Positions 56,889-64,000 of a stretch of 64,000 nt of DNA are shown here, in pieces. Within the stretch, counting starts at the first letter, position 1. Each line of letters begins with the position of its first letter. The translations under genes were made by a program, and so were the position numbers. Source of the stretch: Hirschia maritima DSM 19733 (GTDB lineage Bacteria > Pseudomonadota > Alphaproteobacteria > Caulobacterales > Hyphomonadaceae); contig NZ_KB899548.1 of NCBI RefSeq assembly GCF_000378345.1, forward strand, positions 186,001-250,000. Reading direction: 5' to 3'. The notes beneath the pieces are model-generated. The model was given only the letters and a program-made list of their open reading frames with translations. It searched no databases and was not told where the DNA came from.

Positions 56889-57995
56889 ATGTTCACAGAC
56901 ATGCATCCAGCATTAAATATATTTTTAGTCGGTGGAATTGCTTTATTGCTTTCAACAATTGCGTGTCGATTGTTGATTTTTATCAGGTTGTTGGATCAAC
57001 CTGATAGTGAGAGAAAACTAGTTTCTCAAAAAAAAGCCGTACCTAGCTCTGGTGGAGCAGGATTTATTCCCGCGGGATTTCTGGCTTTAGCGGCATCTAG
57101 TGTCTTATTTCAGCTAGAGACTCCCATTGGTTGGTTGGGTCTCGGCGTCGTCGCAATGCTGCTTATAGGGCTATTTGATGATCTTTCAAACATCAATGCG
57201 AAGCTGAAGCTTGGACTACAAATCGCGATTGGGGTGGGGATCGCAATGATGGGCGTATACGCAGATGCGATTGCTCCAGGGTTTGGCAAAGTAAGAGAAT
57301 TTGGAGCTATTGGAGGAATATTACTCGCAGTAGTTTGGTTCGTGACCGTAACGAATGCTGTAAATTTTATGGATGGTGCCAATGGTGTGTCGATGGGGAT
57401 GGCAACATTTGCGAGCATGGGGTTTTGCGGCGTAGCTGGATTTGCAGGTGAATGGGAGTTGGCGTTAGCCGCTGCCGCTCTCACAGGAGCTTTGATAGGG
57501 TTTCTTTTCTGGAATGTTGCGGGGAGGTTGTTCGCCGGAGATGCAGGAGCCTTGGGAGTAGGGATGGCTCTAGGCGGGTTTTCCATCTTGCTGGTTAAAG
57601 CTAGACCAGAATTTGTGTTTATTCCTGCGATTTTACTATCGCCTTTTTTAGTAGATGTGCTTTTGACGTTGAATTATCGCGTGAAGCGCGGCGATAACTT
57701 TTGGGAAGCTCACACAATGCACGTCTATCAATTGGGATTGAAGCCTCCACTATCACTAAAGCACTGGCAAGTTGCTATAGGGCATTGGATGATTGCAGCT
57801 AATTGTGCAGCGCTTGGGTTTGCAGCAGCAGCAATAGGATATGAAGCGCCCCTAGTGATATTTATTGGTGTGACCCTGCTGGGGTGCGCCATGCACGTTC
57901 GTATTCGGCGCGCCGCTATTGCTGTAGGATTGCTAGATGATCCAAATAGCAATGAGGAACAATCACAGAGACAAGTCGATGAAGGCAACGCCTAA
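56889..57995 (+). CDS. MraY/WecA-family phospho-sugar transferase (GT4)
   Basis: 368 aa, about eleven helices. The family's Asp motifs are present: VPSSGGAGFIPAG, GLFDDLSN (DD) and TNAVNFMDGANGVSMG (N-x-x-NFMDG), plus the catalytic FAGDAGALGVG. It transfers a sugar-1-phosphate from a UDP-sugar to a polyprenyl phosphate. WecA-like use for O-antigen or capsule is more likely than the peptidoglycan MraY, which sits with mur genes elsewhere (inference). Its stop lies 4 bp from the convergent prenyl synthase stop. Confidence 0.88.
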   Translation: MFTDMHPALNIFLVGGIALLLSTIACRLLIFIRLLDQPDSERKLVSQKKAVPSSGGAGFIPAGFLALAASSVLFQLETPIGWLGLGVVAMLLIGLFDDLSNINAKLKLGLQIAIGVGIAMMGVYADAIAPGFGKVREFGAIGGILLAVVWFVTVTNAVNFMDGANGVSMGMATFASMGFCGVAGFAGEWELALAAAALTGALIGFLFWNVAGRLFAGDAGALGVGMALGGFSILLVKARPEFVFIPAILLSPFLVDVLLTLNYRVKRGDNFWEAHTMHVYQLGLKPPLSLKHWQVAIGHWMIAANCAALGFAAAAIGYEAPLVIFIGVTLLGCAMHVRIRRAAIAVGLLDDPNSNEEQSQRQVDEGNA

Positions 57996-57998
57996 ATT

Positions 57999-58970
57999 TT
58001 AGTAGGCGCGATCCACACAAAAATCGGCAATATCAGCAAGCGCATCCACATAGATAGATGGTGGCAACACGCTTAAAGCCTCTTTAGCTTTGGCCACTTC
58101 ATCGCGAGCAGCATTTAGCGTTGCGCTTACAGTATCGGCCTCATGAATATAATTGATAGCTGTTTCAAGGTCGGCTTCTGTTTGCTTAGACACGTTCATT
58201 GCACGGTCCCAGAATTCCTTCGCTGTGCTATCACCAGCTTCACGTGCTAGGAGAACCGGAAGCGTAAGCTTACCTTCTCGGAAATCATCACCAATAGCCT
58301 TACCAATGACAGATGTTGAGCCGTCATAATCTAAAGCGTCGTCCACAAGTTGGAATGCACGACCTAGTCGACGTCCATATTCTGCTAACCCATCTGACTC
58401 ATTACCTTCATTGACGACTGTTAGTGCGCCAGCACGTGCTGCTGCTTCAAAAAGTGCGGCTGTTTTAGCTTCGACAATTTCCATGTACTCTGGAATTGGC
58501 AGATCCGCGCGTCCAATTGCAGCAAGTTGTTTTACTTCACCTTCAGCGATCACACATGATGCATTGGATAGAATATCTAATATGCGAATTGAGCGTGTTT
58601 CGACCATCAATGTAAAAGCGCGCGCGAATAGGAAATCACCTACAAGAATTGAGGCTGAGTTCCCCCAAACCATTTTTGCAGCTTTTTTGCCACGACGTAA
58701 ATCGCTCTCATCCACAACATCATCATGTAGCAGCGTAGCAGTGTGAATGAATTCTACAGCTGCTGCTAAAGAGTGAAGAGGGGGAGTACCTGAACCACCA
58801 GCCGCGTAAGCTGCCGCTAATGTGATTAGGGGACGCAAACGCTTGCCGCCAGCGCTTATAAGATAGGCTGACATATCAGGAATAGTTGCAACTGGGCTGG
58901 CCGCACGTTCTGACAACAAATTTTCGACTGCAGACAGGTCGTCAGAAACAAGTTCGGTAAGCGTGTCCAT
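57999..58970 (-). CDS. ispB: Polyprenyl diphosphate synthase (octaprenyl type)
   Basis: 324 aa trans-prenyltransferase that builds the ubiquinone side chain. The first Asp-rich motif is LLHDDVVDESDLRRG. The second is QLVDDALDYDG. GGKRLRPLI is the conserved IPP-binding loop. The exact chain length cannot be read; octa- or decaprenyl is likely. I use ATG 58970; a TTG 44 codons upstream (59102) would add a nonconserved tail. Confidence 0.88.
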   Translation of the reverse strand: MDTLTELVSDDLSAVENLLSERAASPVATIPDMSAYLISAGGKRLRPLITLAAAYAAGGSGTPPLHSLAAAVEFIHTATLLHDDVVDESDLRRGKKAAKMVWGNSASILVGDFLFARAFTLMVETRSIRILDILSNASCVIAEGEVKQLAAIGRADLPIPEYMEIVEAKTAALFEAAARAGALTVVNEGNESDGLAEYGRRLGRAFQLVDDALDYDGSTSVIGKAIGDDFREGKLTLPVLLAREAGDSTAKEFWDRAMNVSKQTEADLETAINYIHEADTVSATLNAARDEVAKAKEALSVLPPSIYVDALADIADFCVDRAY

Positions 58971-59191
58971 AGGGGACTTCTTAACGTGTGACCCTTCGGC
59001 GATTTGTGCGTTAAAGGCCAAAGATGACCCCTCTCGTAAGGACTGAGTGTAGTTATTATTTTTATTGGAAACAGTTTTTGCGATTTCCAAGGCTGGACGC
59101 AAACTATTCCGCCGAGCATATATAGGTCAAGAATATAAGAATGTAACTCTCGTAATCGTGACAAATTTTTTTAGCGTGGAATAATTGGGAA

Positions 59192-59401
59192 ATGATTGAA
59201 ATACTTAGAACAAATGACCCCGTTAAGTTGAGCTACGCTATGACGCTTCTGACTGATGCTGGGTGTGATCCATTTCAAGCCGACCAGTTTACATCATCTA
59301 TAGAAGGATCCATCGGTGCTATACCTCGTCGAATACTGGTTCCAGAAGATAGAGAAGCGTTGGCACGAGAAACTTTAAAGATTTTAGAAGAAAACGAATA
59401 A
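59192..59401 (+). CDS. DUF2007-domain protein
   Basis: 69 aa. The whole protein is the DUF2007 fold (IEILRTNDPVKLSYAMTLL, then IPRRILVPEDREALAR). Such small domains resemble PII/ACT-like signal units, but their ligand is unknown. It lies between ispB (divergent) and the TrmN6-like gene, 10 bp downstream, a neighbourhood I recall from other alphaproteobacteria. Confidence 0.85.
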   Translation: MIEILRTNDPVKLSYAMTLLTDAGCDPFQADQFTSSIEGSIGAIPRRILVPEDREALARETLKILEENE

Positions 59402-59411
59402 TTTCAATAGT

Positions 59412-60146
59412 ATGGGAAGTGTAACGAACGATTTTCTTTTGGGAGAGAAGGTATCCTTGCGGCAATTTGCTAAAGGATATCGCGCTGGTTTGGACGCAGT
59501 GTTACTGGCAGCATCTATAGAAGCAAAGCCTGACCAAAGGATACTGGAAGCTGGGTGTGGCGCTGGCGCTGCACTTCTGTGTTGCGCGCAAAGATTGCGA
59601 GAAGCTCGCTTCGCTGGGATCGAACGAGATAAAAAAGTCTTGGAACTAACGCAGCAAAATGTCGCACAAAATGCTCTCAGCGATCGTATCGAAATTATCG
59701 AAGGAGATGTTGGACAACGAACTGATTCCTTACTCAATGGGTATGATCAAGTTTTCTCGAACCCTCCATTCTTTGAGCCAGGGACCATTCCAAAAGTAGG
59801 GGAAGGCAAGGAAGGTGCCTATATGGCTGAGACTTCCTTGACGGACTGGCTAAAATTCATGCTGCATGCAGTAAAACCAAAGGGTAGAATAACAATTATT
59901 CACCGTGCTGCCGCTCTTGCTGATATATTGAGTTTTCTACAACCTCGTTTTGGTGAAATACAGGTAATGCCGATTAAACCTTATGCGGGGGCACCAGCGA
60001 AACGAATTTTGGTTCGCGCTCGTAAAGGGCTCCGTAAAGGCGACACAGTTTTATTGGATGGTCTTACATTGTATGAAGGTGGTGACAGACAATTGTCAGA
60101 TCGCGCGAATGACATAATGTCCGGTGGTCAATTGGAATGGATATAG
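59412..60146 (+). CDS. TrmN6-like tRNA1(Val) adenine-N6 methyltransferase
   Basis: 244 aa class I methyltransferase. The AdoMet loop is ILEAGCGAGAALLCCA, and the catalytic NPPFF in YDQVFSNPPFFEPG marks an N6-adenine enzyme of the TrmN6/YfiC family, which modifies A37 of tRNA1(Val). The N-terminal LRQFAKGYRAGLDAVLLA is the family's typical start. Probably co-transcribed with the DUF2007 gene. Confidence 0.9.
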   Translation: MGSVTNDFLLGEKVSLRQFAKGYRAGLDAVLLAASIEAKPDQRILEAGCGAGAALLCCAQRLREARFAGIERDKKVLELTQQNVAQNALSDRIEIIEGDVGQRTDSLLNGYDQVFSNPPFFEPGTIPKVGEGKEGAYMAETSLTDWLKFMLHAVKPKGRITIIHRAAALADILSFLQPRFGEIQVMPIKPYAGAPAKRILVRARKGLRKGDTVLLDGLTLYEGGDRQLSDRANDIMSGGQLEWI

Positions 60147-60150
60147 AAAT

Positions 60151-60315
60151 ATGTTGGGACGTTTGATTCTTTTTGCAATTGTGTTTGCGATATTGGCGGC
60201 TTTTTGTGCGTCGTTTTTTAATCGCATAAATAATGATGATGACGATGATTCTGATGATCAGGATCCAGACAATGTCAGACGTTTGGAAGATCACAGGACT
60301 GACAAAAAAGAGTGA
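60151..60315 (+). CDS. 54-aa membrane protein with acidic tail
   Basis: Begins four bases after the TrmN6-like stop. One N-terminal hydrophobic helix (LGRLILFAIVFAILAAFCASFF) is followed by an Asn/Asp run (NNDDDDDSDDQDPD) and charged residues. The ATG at 60151 has no strong ribosome site, so coupling to the gene before it is likely. No family recognised; it could be a small membrane protein or an annotation artefact. Confidence 0.5.
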   Translation: MLGRLILFAIVFAILAAFCASFFNRINNDDDDDSDDQDPDNVRRLEDHRTDKKE

Positions 60316-60701
60316 TGTTGATTACATCTGATTAATGTCAGTGCCCAGAATATTGACTCTGAATTGCTTCATACCTAAATGCCCATCTTCAATATGACAC
60401 TGATGATAAATCATGTGCGTTATTGATATGCTCTCAGCGTATTTTGAGAGTTAGATGGTATTTTGTTAGATTCCTGAAAACAAGCTGTGTGGTAGTATTT
60501 CAATGCGCAGCGTGATTTCATGAGAGAATCTAGTTAAAGTGTAAGTTCTGAAAGTTGAACCCATTGCCTATTTAATAGCGGCTGGGCGTTTCAATTTCAG
60601 TATTGGCTGTTTCTCTGAGTATTGGAGAATTAAATACAGCAACCTTCGCGTATCAGTAGCGTTAATACGACATTAATACAAACTGAGCGATTTTATAGAT
60701 C
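60316..60701. other. 386-bp intergenic region, no gene seen
   Basis: AT-rich. It contains a small hairpin CTCTCA-N8-TGAGAG (60431-60450) that may be a weak terminator for the 54-aa gene, and three GANTC sites (60355, 60469, 60526). No tRNA-like or longer structured RNA was recognised. It presumably holds the promoter of the 35-codon ORF that follows. Confidence 0.5.
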
Positions 60702-60809
60702 ATGGAACAAAGTACACAAATTTTGATATACATTCTGGCAGCACTTGGCGCTGGTGTGTATTTCTCGTACCGCTTCGACCCTATGTCGATGCTAAAGAAA
60801 GATAACTAA
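60702..60809 (+). CDS. 35-codon single-helix membrane microprotein ORF
   Basis: An ORF starting ATG GAA CAA encodes a short peptide, MEQSTQILIYILAALGAGVY followed by FSYRFDPMSMLKKDN. It has one hydrophobic helix (residues 7-22) and a basic end, a plausible single-pass membrane microprotein. The GC content, hydrophobicity and a strong terminator 60 bp downstream support a real gene. The ribosome site is weak. No homologue is recognised. Confidence 0.5.
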   Translation: MEQSTQILIYILAALGAGVYFSYRFDPMSMLKKDN

Positions 60810-60869
60810 TCAAACGGCCTTTTTCTGGCCCAAAAGTTTGAGTAGAGTATTTGTGTAGAGTATTAAAAG

Positions 60870-60905
60870 GCGCTGAGAGATTAATCTCCGGCGCTTTTTT
60901 TCTTT
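60870..60905 (+). terminator. Rho-independent terminator after the 35-codon ORF
   Basis: GCGCTGAGAGATT (60870-60882) folds with AATCTCCGGCGC (60883-60894) through GCGC, one G-U pair and a bulged A, with the central TTAA as loop. It is followed by seven T and CTTT. Confidence 0.8.
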
Positions 60906-60929
60906 CTGGTTTTATGCATAAACAAAAAT

Positions 60930-61490
60930 ATGAAAATTTCTGAAGCAAGTTTGCTCTTATCCACCTGCTATGGCTGGGGGGATGATGACCACTGGATGGC
61001 GCGCTGGTCGCGTCAAATGAAGTCTGCTCAACTTGTTGAGCACAATGATTATTTACGTCCGAAGAAAGAAGACTGGCTAGGCGATTTAGTCTTAGCTGTC
61101 GAGAATGCAGACAAACCTGTTGTTCTTGTCGGGCACTCTCTGGGGGCAGTCTTAATTGCACATGCTATTCCGTTCTTACCGCTTGAAAATGTCAGAGGGG
61201 CCTTCCTCGTTGCGCCTTCTGATTGGGAACGTGAAGGGTTGATTGAAGGTTTTGATGACCATGACTTCAAACCTATCCCGCGTGAAAAGTTTCCATTTCC
61301 TGTTCAAATGGTTGCCAGCCGAAATGATGAAACGATCACGTTCGAAAAATCTCAAGAGTTGGCAACAGCATGGGGTGCCGCCCTTATTGATGCGGGAGAA
61401 GCTGGGCACATCAGCGTAAAAAGCGGGCAAGGTCCTTGGCCTGAGGGTTTAACGGCTTTTGCTCTCTTCATGAAAAGTCTTTCTGCGTAA
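60930..61490 (+). CDS. RBBP9/YdeN-like alpha/beta hydrolase
   Basis: 186 aa. The nucleophile motif GHSLGAVL (about residue 70) is preceded by the family start STCYGWGDDDHW. The His in GEAGHISVKSG with the downstream Gly-Pro-Trp-Pro and the Asp in SRNDETITFE complete a plausible triad. Serine-hydrolase RBBP9/YdeN members are small soluble esterases; substrate unknown. The ATG at 60930 begins MKISEASLL. Confidence 0.88.
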   Translation: MKISEASLLLSTCYGWGDDDHWMARWSRQMKSAQLVEHNDYLRPKKEDWLGDLVLAVENADKPVVLVGHSLGAVLIAHAIPFLPLENVRGAFLVAPSDWEREGLIEGFDDHDFKPIPREKFPFPVQMVASRNDETITFEKSQELATAWGAALIDAGEAGHISVKSGQGPWPEGLTAFALFMKSLSA

Positions 61491-61588
61491 ATTCCCCAAT
61501 GGGTTGAGTATCCGTCTGCTGATGTTTCTTGACGCAAGGTGAGTGCTGTTAAACACTGTTTCTTCATTTAAATTTTGAGGAGGACGCC

Positions 61589-61789
61589 ATGTCAGTCGCA
61601 CGTGTTACAGAAATTATTGCAGGATCTAAAAAGAGCTTTGACGATGCTGTTGCAAAAGGTGTTAAGCGCGCATGCAAAACATTGAACAATGTTGAAAGTG
61701 CTTGGGTGAAAGATCAGAAGGTCATCATTAAAGACGGCGAAATTGTTGAATATCGCGTTGTGATGAAAGTTACTTTCATTCTAAAATAA
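61589..61789 (+). CDS. Dodecin (flavin-binding protein)
   Basis: 66 aa, whole-length dodecin: VTEIIAGSKKSFDDAVAKGV and KNDKVIE-like ending (VVMKVTFILK). Twelve subunits form a hollow sphere that binds flavins between stacked Trp residues; W39 in ESAWVKDQ is in the expected place. It buffers FMN or lumichrome in the cytosol. GAGGAGG lies five bases before the ATG. Confidence 0.95.
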   Translation: MSVARVTEIIAGSKKSFDDAVAKGVKRACKTLNNVESAWVKDQKVIIKDGEIVEYRVVMKVTFILK

Positions 61790-61800
61790 ACTACAATCGA

Positions 61801-61830
61801 GGCGGGGTAGAAATATTGTTGTACCCCGCC
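61801..61830. terminator. Hairpin between dodecin and the convergent nitroreductase
   Basis: A 9-bp stem GGCGGGGTA / TACCCCGCC with a 12-nt loop. The following TTGGTGCATTT has few T, so it may act in both directions weakly. Confidence 0.6.
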
Positions 61831-61839
61831 TTGGTGCAT

Positions 61840-62502
61840 TTATATTTCAGATAAAATTTCCGAATATGGCAAACGTGACTTCGGCAGAGACGCGTTATAA
61901 TCGATTTCTGTGTCGTGATATCCAACTGTCACCACAGCTAGAGATGCAAAGCCTTTTTCGCGGAGGCCAAATTCTTTATCTAACGCTTCGGTATCCACAC
62001 CTTCCATAGGTGTTGCGTCCAACCCTAAAGCGGCAGCACCCAATAAAAATTGACCCAAATTTAGATAGGTTTGTTTGGCCAGCCAGTTTGCTTCAGCTTC
62101 AGGTGTAGTTTGGTTGAGGCCAACAAAGAAAGCGCGGCCACCTTTGGTTTGCTCTTTATTTTCTGGTGTTGGATAGCGACCATCTTTGTCCTCTTGTTCC
62201 AACAATTGATTTAGAAAAGCATCATCAGCATGCAGGCGAGATGCAAACACTACAACATGCGATGCATTGCGGATTGATGGTGAATTGAATGGATATTTCT
62301 CATCCGTTCCTGCAGTCACTCGTTCTTTGCCTTCGGGGGATGAAGCCATGATGAAATGCCATGGTTGGGAGTTCACACTAGAAGGTGAAAAGCGCAAAAG
62401 TTCTTTTAACTTTTCAACTGTTTCGGCAGGGATTTTCTTGTCAGCATCATACGCTTTTGTTGTGTGACGTTTTTTTGCATAATACGTAATGTCGTGTTCC
62501 AT
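61840..62502 (-). CDS. nfsB: Oxygen-insensitive NAD(P)H nitroreductase (NfsB type)
   Basis: 220 aa FMN-dependent nitroreductase that reduces nitroaromatics and quinones by two electrons. By eye it matches E. coli NfsB along its whole length: KRHTTKAYDADKKIPAE, FSPSSVNSQPWHFIMASS (FMN site), LGAAALGLDATPMEGVD and the ending LPKSRLPYSEI. ATG 62502 has AGAGGTT upstream; a longer in-frame start is less likely. Divergent from an HxlR regulator. Confidence 0.95.
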   Translation of the reverse strand: MEHDITYYAKKRHTTKAYDADKKIPAETVEKLKELLRFSPSSVNSQPWHFIMASSPEGKERVTAGTDEKYPFNSPSIRNASHVVVFASRLHADDAFLNQLLEQEDKDGRYPTPENKEQTKGGRAFFVGLNQTTPEAEANWLAKQTYLNLGQFLLGAAALGLDATPMEGVDTEALDKEFGLREKGFASLAVVTVGYHDTEIDYNASLPKSRLPYSEILSEI

Positions 62503-62619
62503 GATATAACCTCTTTGCAGCATGATAGAATCTGTTCGCAGTGAGTTATGTATGACGCTGGAAATTAGACACAAGAACGCACAAATAAGTGCCGTGGTTA
62601 CACAAAGGGTACTATTGGG

Positions 62620-62964
62620 ATGAACAGTGAAACACTAAAAGCTCCAAAGCACTCCGATTATGCTCATCGTGGATGTCCTGTTGAAGCAACGCTAGATATT
62701 ATTGGCGGTAAGGGAAAGGGCTCGATTGTCTGCTTGCTTCTGGATAAGACCATGCGTTTCAATGAATTGCAGCGCTCATTAGATGGAATTTCCCAACGCA
62801 TTCTCACAAAACAATTGCGCGAGTTGGAAGAAGCAGGGCTGGTTCACCGCGAAGTGTTTCCAGAGGTGCCACCGCGCGTGGAATATAGCCTAACTGATAA
62901 AGGGCAATCCTTACGGTCTCTTATTTTGGAGCTCCACAAATGGGGAAGTGAGAACGCATTATAG
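62620..62964 (+). CDS. Second HxlR-family regulator
   Basis: 114 aa. It begins HRGCPVEATLDIIGGKGKGS with the single conserved Cys (GCPVEATL) of redox-sensing HxlR regulators. The recognition helix is in GISQRILTKQLRELEEAGLV, and the wing in PPRVEYSLTDKGQ. Likely controls the divergent nitroreductase in response to quinones or electrophiles (inference). Confidence 0.9.
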   Translation: MNSETLKAPKHSDYAHRGCPVEATLDIIGGKGKGSIVCLLLDKTMRFNELQRSLDGISQRILTKQLRELEEAGLVHREVFPEVPPRVEYSLTDKGQSLRSLILELHKWGSENAL

Positions 62965-63067
62965 GTCTTCAATCTATTGATATTTCGTGTTTTTATGAAA
63001 TTTTGAAACACGAACATGTGAGTGCCATTTACTAGACTTAGATCGAAAATCACCGTTTCATTTATGT

Positions 63068-63376
63068 ATGAGTACGGATGAAAATACTGAGCCAACCACG
63101 CGTGAGATGGTTATAAAGACGCTTCGAGATCTTGGCACTGCCTTGTGCATAGCGGTTTTTCCAGCCGCATTGGTGGGGCTAGCGATGTGCTTTTATATCG
63201 AGGCAACAACCAATCTTATGTGGGAAGGGATCTGGCCGCCATCTTCATGGGGCGCAGCTTTACTGTCCTACATTATCGTCGCGATTTTTGCATTTGAAAC
63301 ACCTATGGGCCGCCAGCTCAGCCGTCGCATCATCTGGAAAAACCGCTGGGTGAGTTCGCTCTTTGGACGTGGGTGA
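63068..63376 (+). CDS. Hypothetical two-helix membrane protein
   Basis: 102 aa. Two hydrophobic segments (about 22-42 and 60-80) with a basic end (RQLSRRIIWKNRWV). No family recognised. It has an ATG reading MSTDENTEPT but no clear ribosome site, so confidence is moderate. The neighbours give no functional hint. Confidence 0.6.
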   Translation: MSTDENTEPTTREMVIKTLRDLGTALCIAVFPAALVGLAMCFYIEATTNLMWEGIWPPSSWGAALLSYIIVAIFAFETPMGRQLSRRIIWKNRWVSSLFGRG

Positions 63377-63452
63377 GATTTGAATTTGCGTTAGCTCCTA
63401 AGAAACTTCAACCACCGCTTGTTTTTAATGCAGGTTCCTGCCATGTTTTCGC

Positions 63453-63743
63453 ATGGTCTACGCAGTTTATATTGTGACATCTCAAGATTTTGGGACACTC
63501 TATACGGGTGTCACAAATAATCTTGTGCGTCGCATTTGGGAACATAAACAAGGGTGTGGCTCAGATTTTACGCGCAAGCATGGCGTGGATCGGCTCGTAT
63601 GGTTTGAAAATCATGACAATATCAATGCGGCGATTAAGCGCGAGAAAAACATCAAGGCGTGGCAACGTCAGTGGAAAATCAATTTGATTGAGAAAGATAA
63701 TCCGCATTGGATTGACCTTTATCCGGAGCAGGGCCCATTTTGA
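63453..63743 (+). CDS. GIY-YIG domain protein (UPF0213 type)
   Basis: 96 aa single-domain GIY-YIG nuclease-like protein: YAVYIVTSQDFGTLYTGVT is the G-Y/Y-G core, NLVRRIWEHKQG has the catalytic Arg, and WFENHDNINAAIKREKNIKA the conserved Glu. Stand-alone members of this kind are common and of unclear role. Palindromic repeats lie just downstream. Confidence 0.88.
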   Translation: MVYAVYIVTSQDFGTLYTGVTNNLVRRIWEHKQGCGSDFTRKHGVDRLVWFENHDNINAAIKREKNIKAWQRQWKINLIEKDNPHWIDLYPEQGPF

Positions 63744-63852
63744 GTGGATACAGTATTATTGCGACACTTTACTTGTCGTCCCAGCCCCGGCATGCGTGCG
63801 TATAAACACCGGTTGCCGCTTTTTTAGGACGCACGTTTCGTTTCATATGACC

Positions 63853-63876
63853 GTCACCCCAGCGCAGGCTGGGGCC
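63853..63876. repeat. Short palindromic repeat, copy 1
   Basis: GTCACCCCAGCGCAGGCTGG + GGCC folds as CCCCAGC / GCTGGGG. It is one base different from the reverse complement of copy 2 at 63970-63993. This pattern is familiar as a dispersed repeat in alphaproteobacterial intergenic DNA. Confidence 0.75.
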
Positions 63877-63969
63877 CACCCAACAACATGATCTCTTCTT
63901 GTAAGTTCAATCACAGCATTTGCTGACAAGACATTTCACTCTCTGCAAAACTAGTCCTATCGATAAGTA

Positions 63970-63993
63970 GGCCCCAGCCTTCGCTGGGGTGAC
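63970..63993. repeat. Short palindromic repeat, copy 2 (inverted)
   Basis: GGCCCCAGCCTTCGCTGGGG + TGAC is in inverted orientation to copy 1, with 93 bp between them. Together they could form a long hairpin and look like the ends of a non-autonomous, REP/MITE-like element. No ORF lies between. The window ends shortly after. Confidence 0.75.
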
Positions 63994-64000
63994 AGTGAGG

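Noticed and set aside
57110-57586. 158-codon open frame antisense to the MraY/WecA-like gene
   Set aside because: Pro/Ala/Asn-rich shadow of transmembrane codons; no start signal or known domain.
62596-62613. GGTTAC...GGTACT between nfsB and the second HxlR gene as an operator
   Set aside because: It shares only the GGTTAC half-site with the operator at 18729; the second half does not form a dyad.
63453-63743. GIY-YIG gene as a homing endonuclease or mobile intron
   Set aside because: Too short and without a DNA-recognition domain; fits the stand-alone UPF0213 type. No intron structure is seen.

Overview
The window looks like a chromosomal segment of a marine, moderately AT-rich alphaproteobacterium. 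The best guess is the Hyphomonadaceae/Caulobacterales side, for example a Hirschia-like prosthecate bacterium. This is inferred from gene content and order: a solitary CcrM (GANTC) methyltransferase, a split F0 operon atpI-atpB-atpE-atpF'-atpF, the run smc / DsbA-like / DciA / mutY, ispH-thrB-rnhA, and coxB-coxA-ctaB-ctaG-coxC-DUF983-SURF1-thrC-M16 peptidase. No tRNA, rRNA, CRISPR array, prophage, transposase or defence island was seen; nearly everything is core metabolism.

Layout: 0.2-3.4 kb, peptide/H+ symporter and TldD. 3.9-13.3 kb, the aa3-type cytochrome c oxidase operon with its heme O synthase, copper chaperone and SURF1, running on into threonine synthase and an M16 peptidase. 13.4-19.2 kb, an EAL phosphodiesterase, YqgE, a peroxiredoxin, an SPFH/NfeD pair, and a tautomerase/NTF2-like/GST operon divergent from an HxlR regulator. 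19.2-23.7 kb, RNase HI (unusually a tandem two-domain fusion), thrB, membrane proteins and ispH. 24.5-31.1 kb, argS and the glycine cleavage operon gcvT-H-PA-PB under a tandem glycine riboswitch. 31.3-35.3 kb, two small accessory genes and the F0 operon. 35.4-41.7 kb, smc, DsbA-like, DciA and mutY. 41.7-44.6 kb, an SspB-like orphan, a LytM-type lipoprotein, a VOC protein and ccrM. 44.7-50.1 kb, a PA0069-type radical SAM protein, two small sugar-transferase-type genes, a hybrid histidine kinase and a UDG-like protein. 50.2-60.3 kb, ETF-ubiquinone oxidoreductase, two TPR lipoproteins, ispE, a MraY/WecA-like transferase, a polyprenyl diphosphate synthase, DUF2007 and a TrmN6-like methyltransferase. 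60.7-64 kb, a 35-codon membrane ORF, an RBBP9-like hydrolase, dodecin, an NfsB nitroreductase divergent from a second HxlR regulator, a GIY-YIG protein and an inverted pair of short palindromic repeats.

Genes that work together: terminal oxidase, ETF-QO and ATP synthase form the respiratory core; thrC and thrB complete threonine synthesis from separate loci; ispH, ispE and the prenyl synthase cover steps of isoprenoid and quinone or carrier-lipid supply; ccrM has an upstream cluster of its own target site; two HxlR regulators each sit divergently to a redox or detoxification enzyme.

The most unusual points are the duplicated RNase HI gene with both active sites intact, the SspB-like protein without a C-terminal tail, the 11-bp-phased GANTC array upstream of ccrM, and several intercistronic RNA hairpins (atpE/atpF', after the glycine riboswitch, after etfD). 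I did not find a clearly new multi-gene system. All family assignments come from reading motifs by eye, without database searches.
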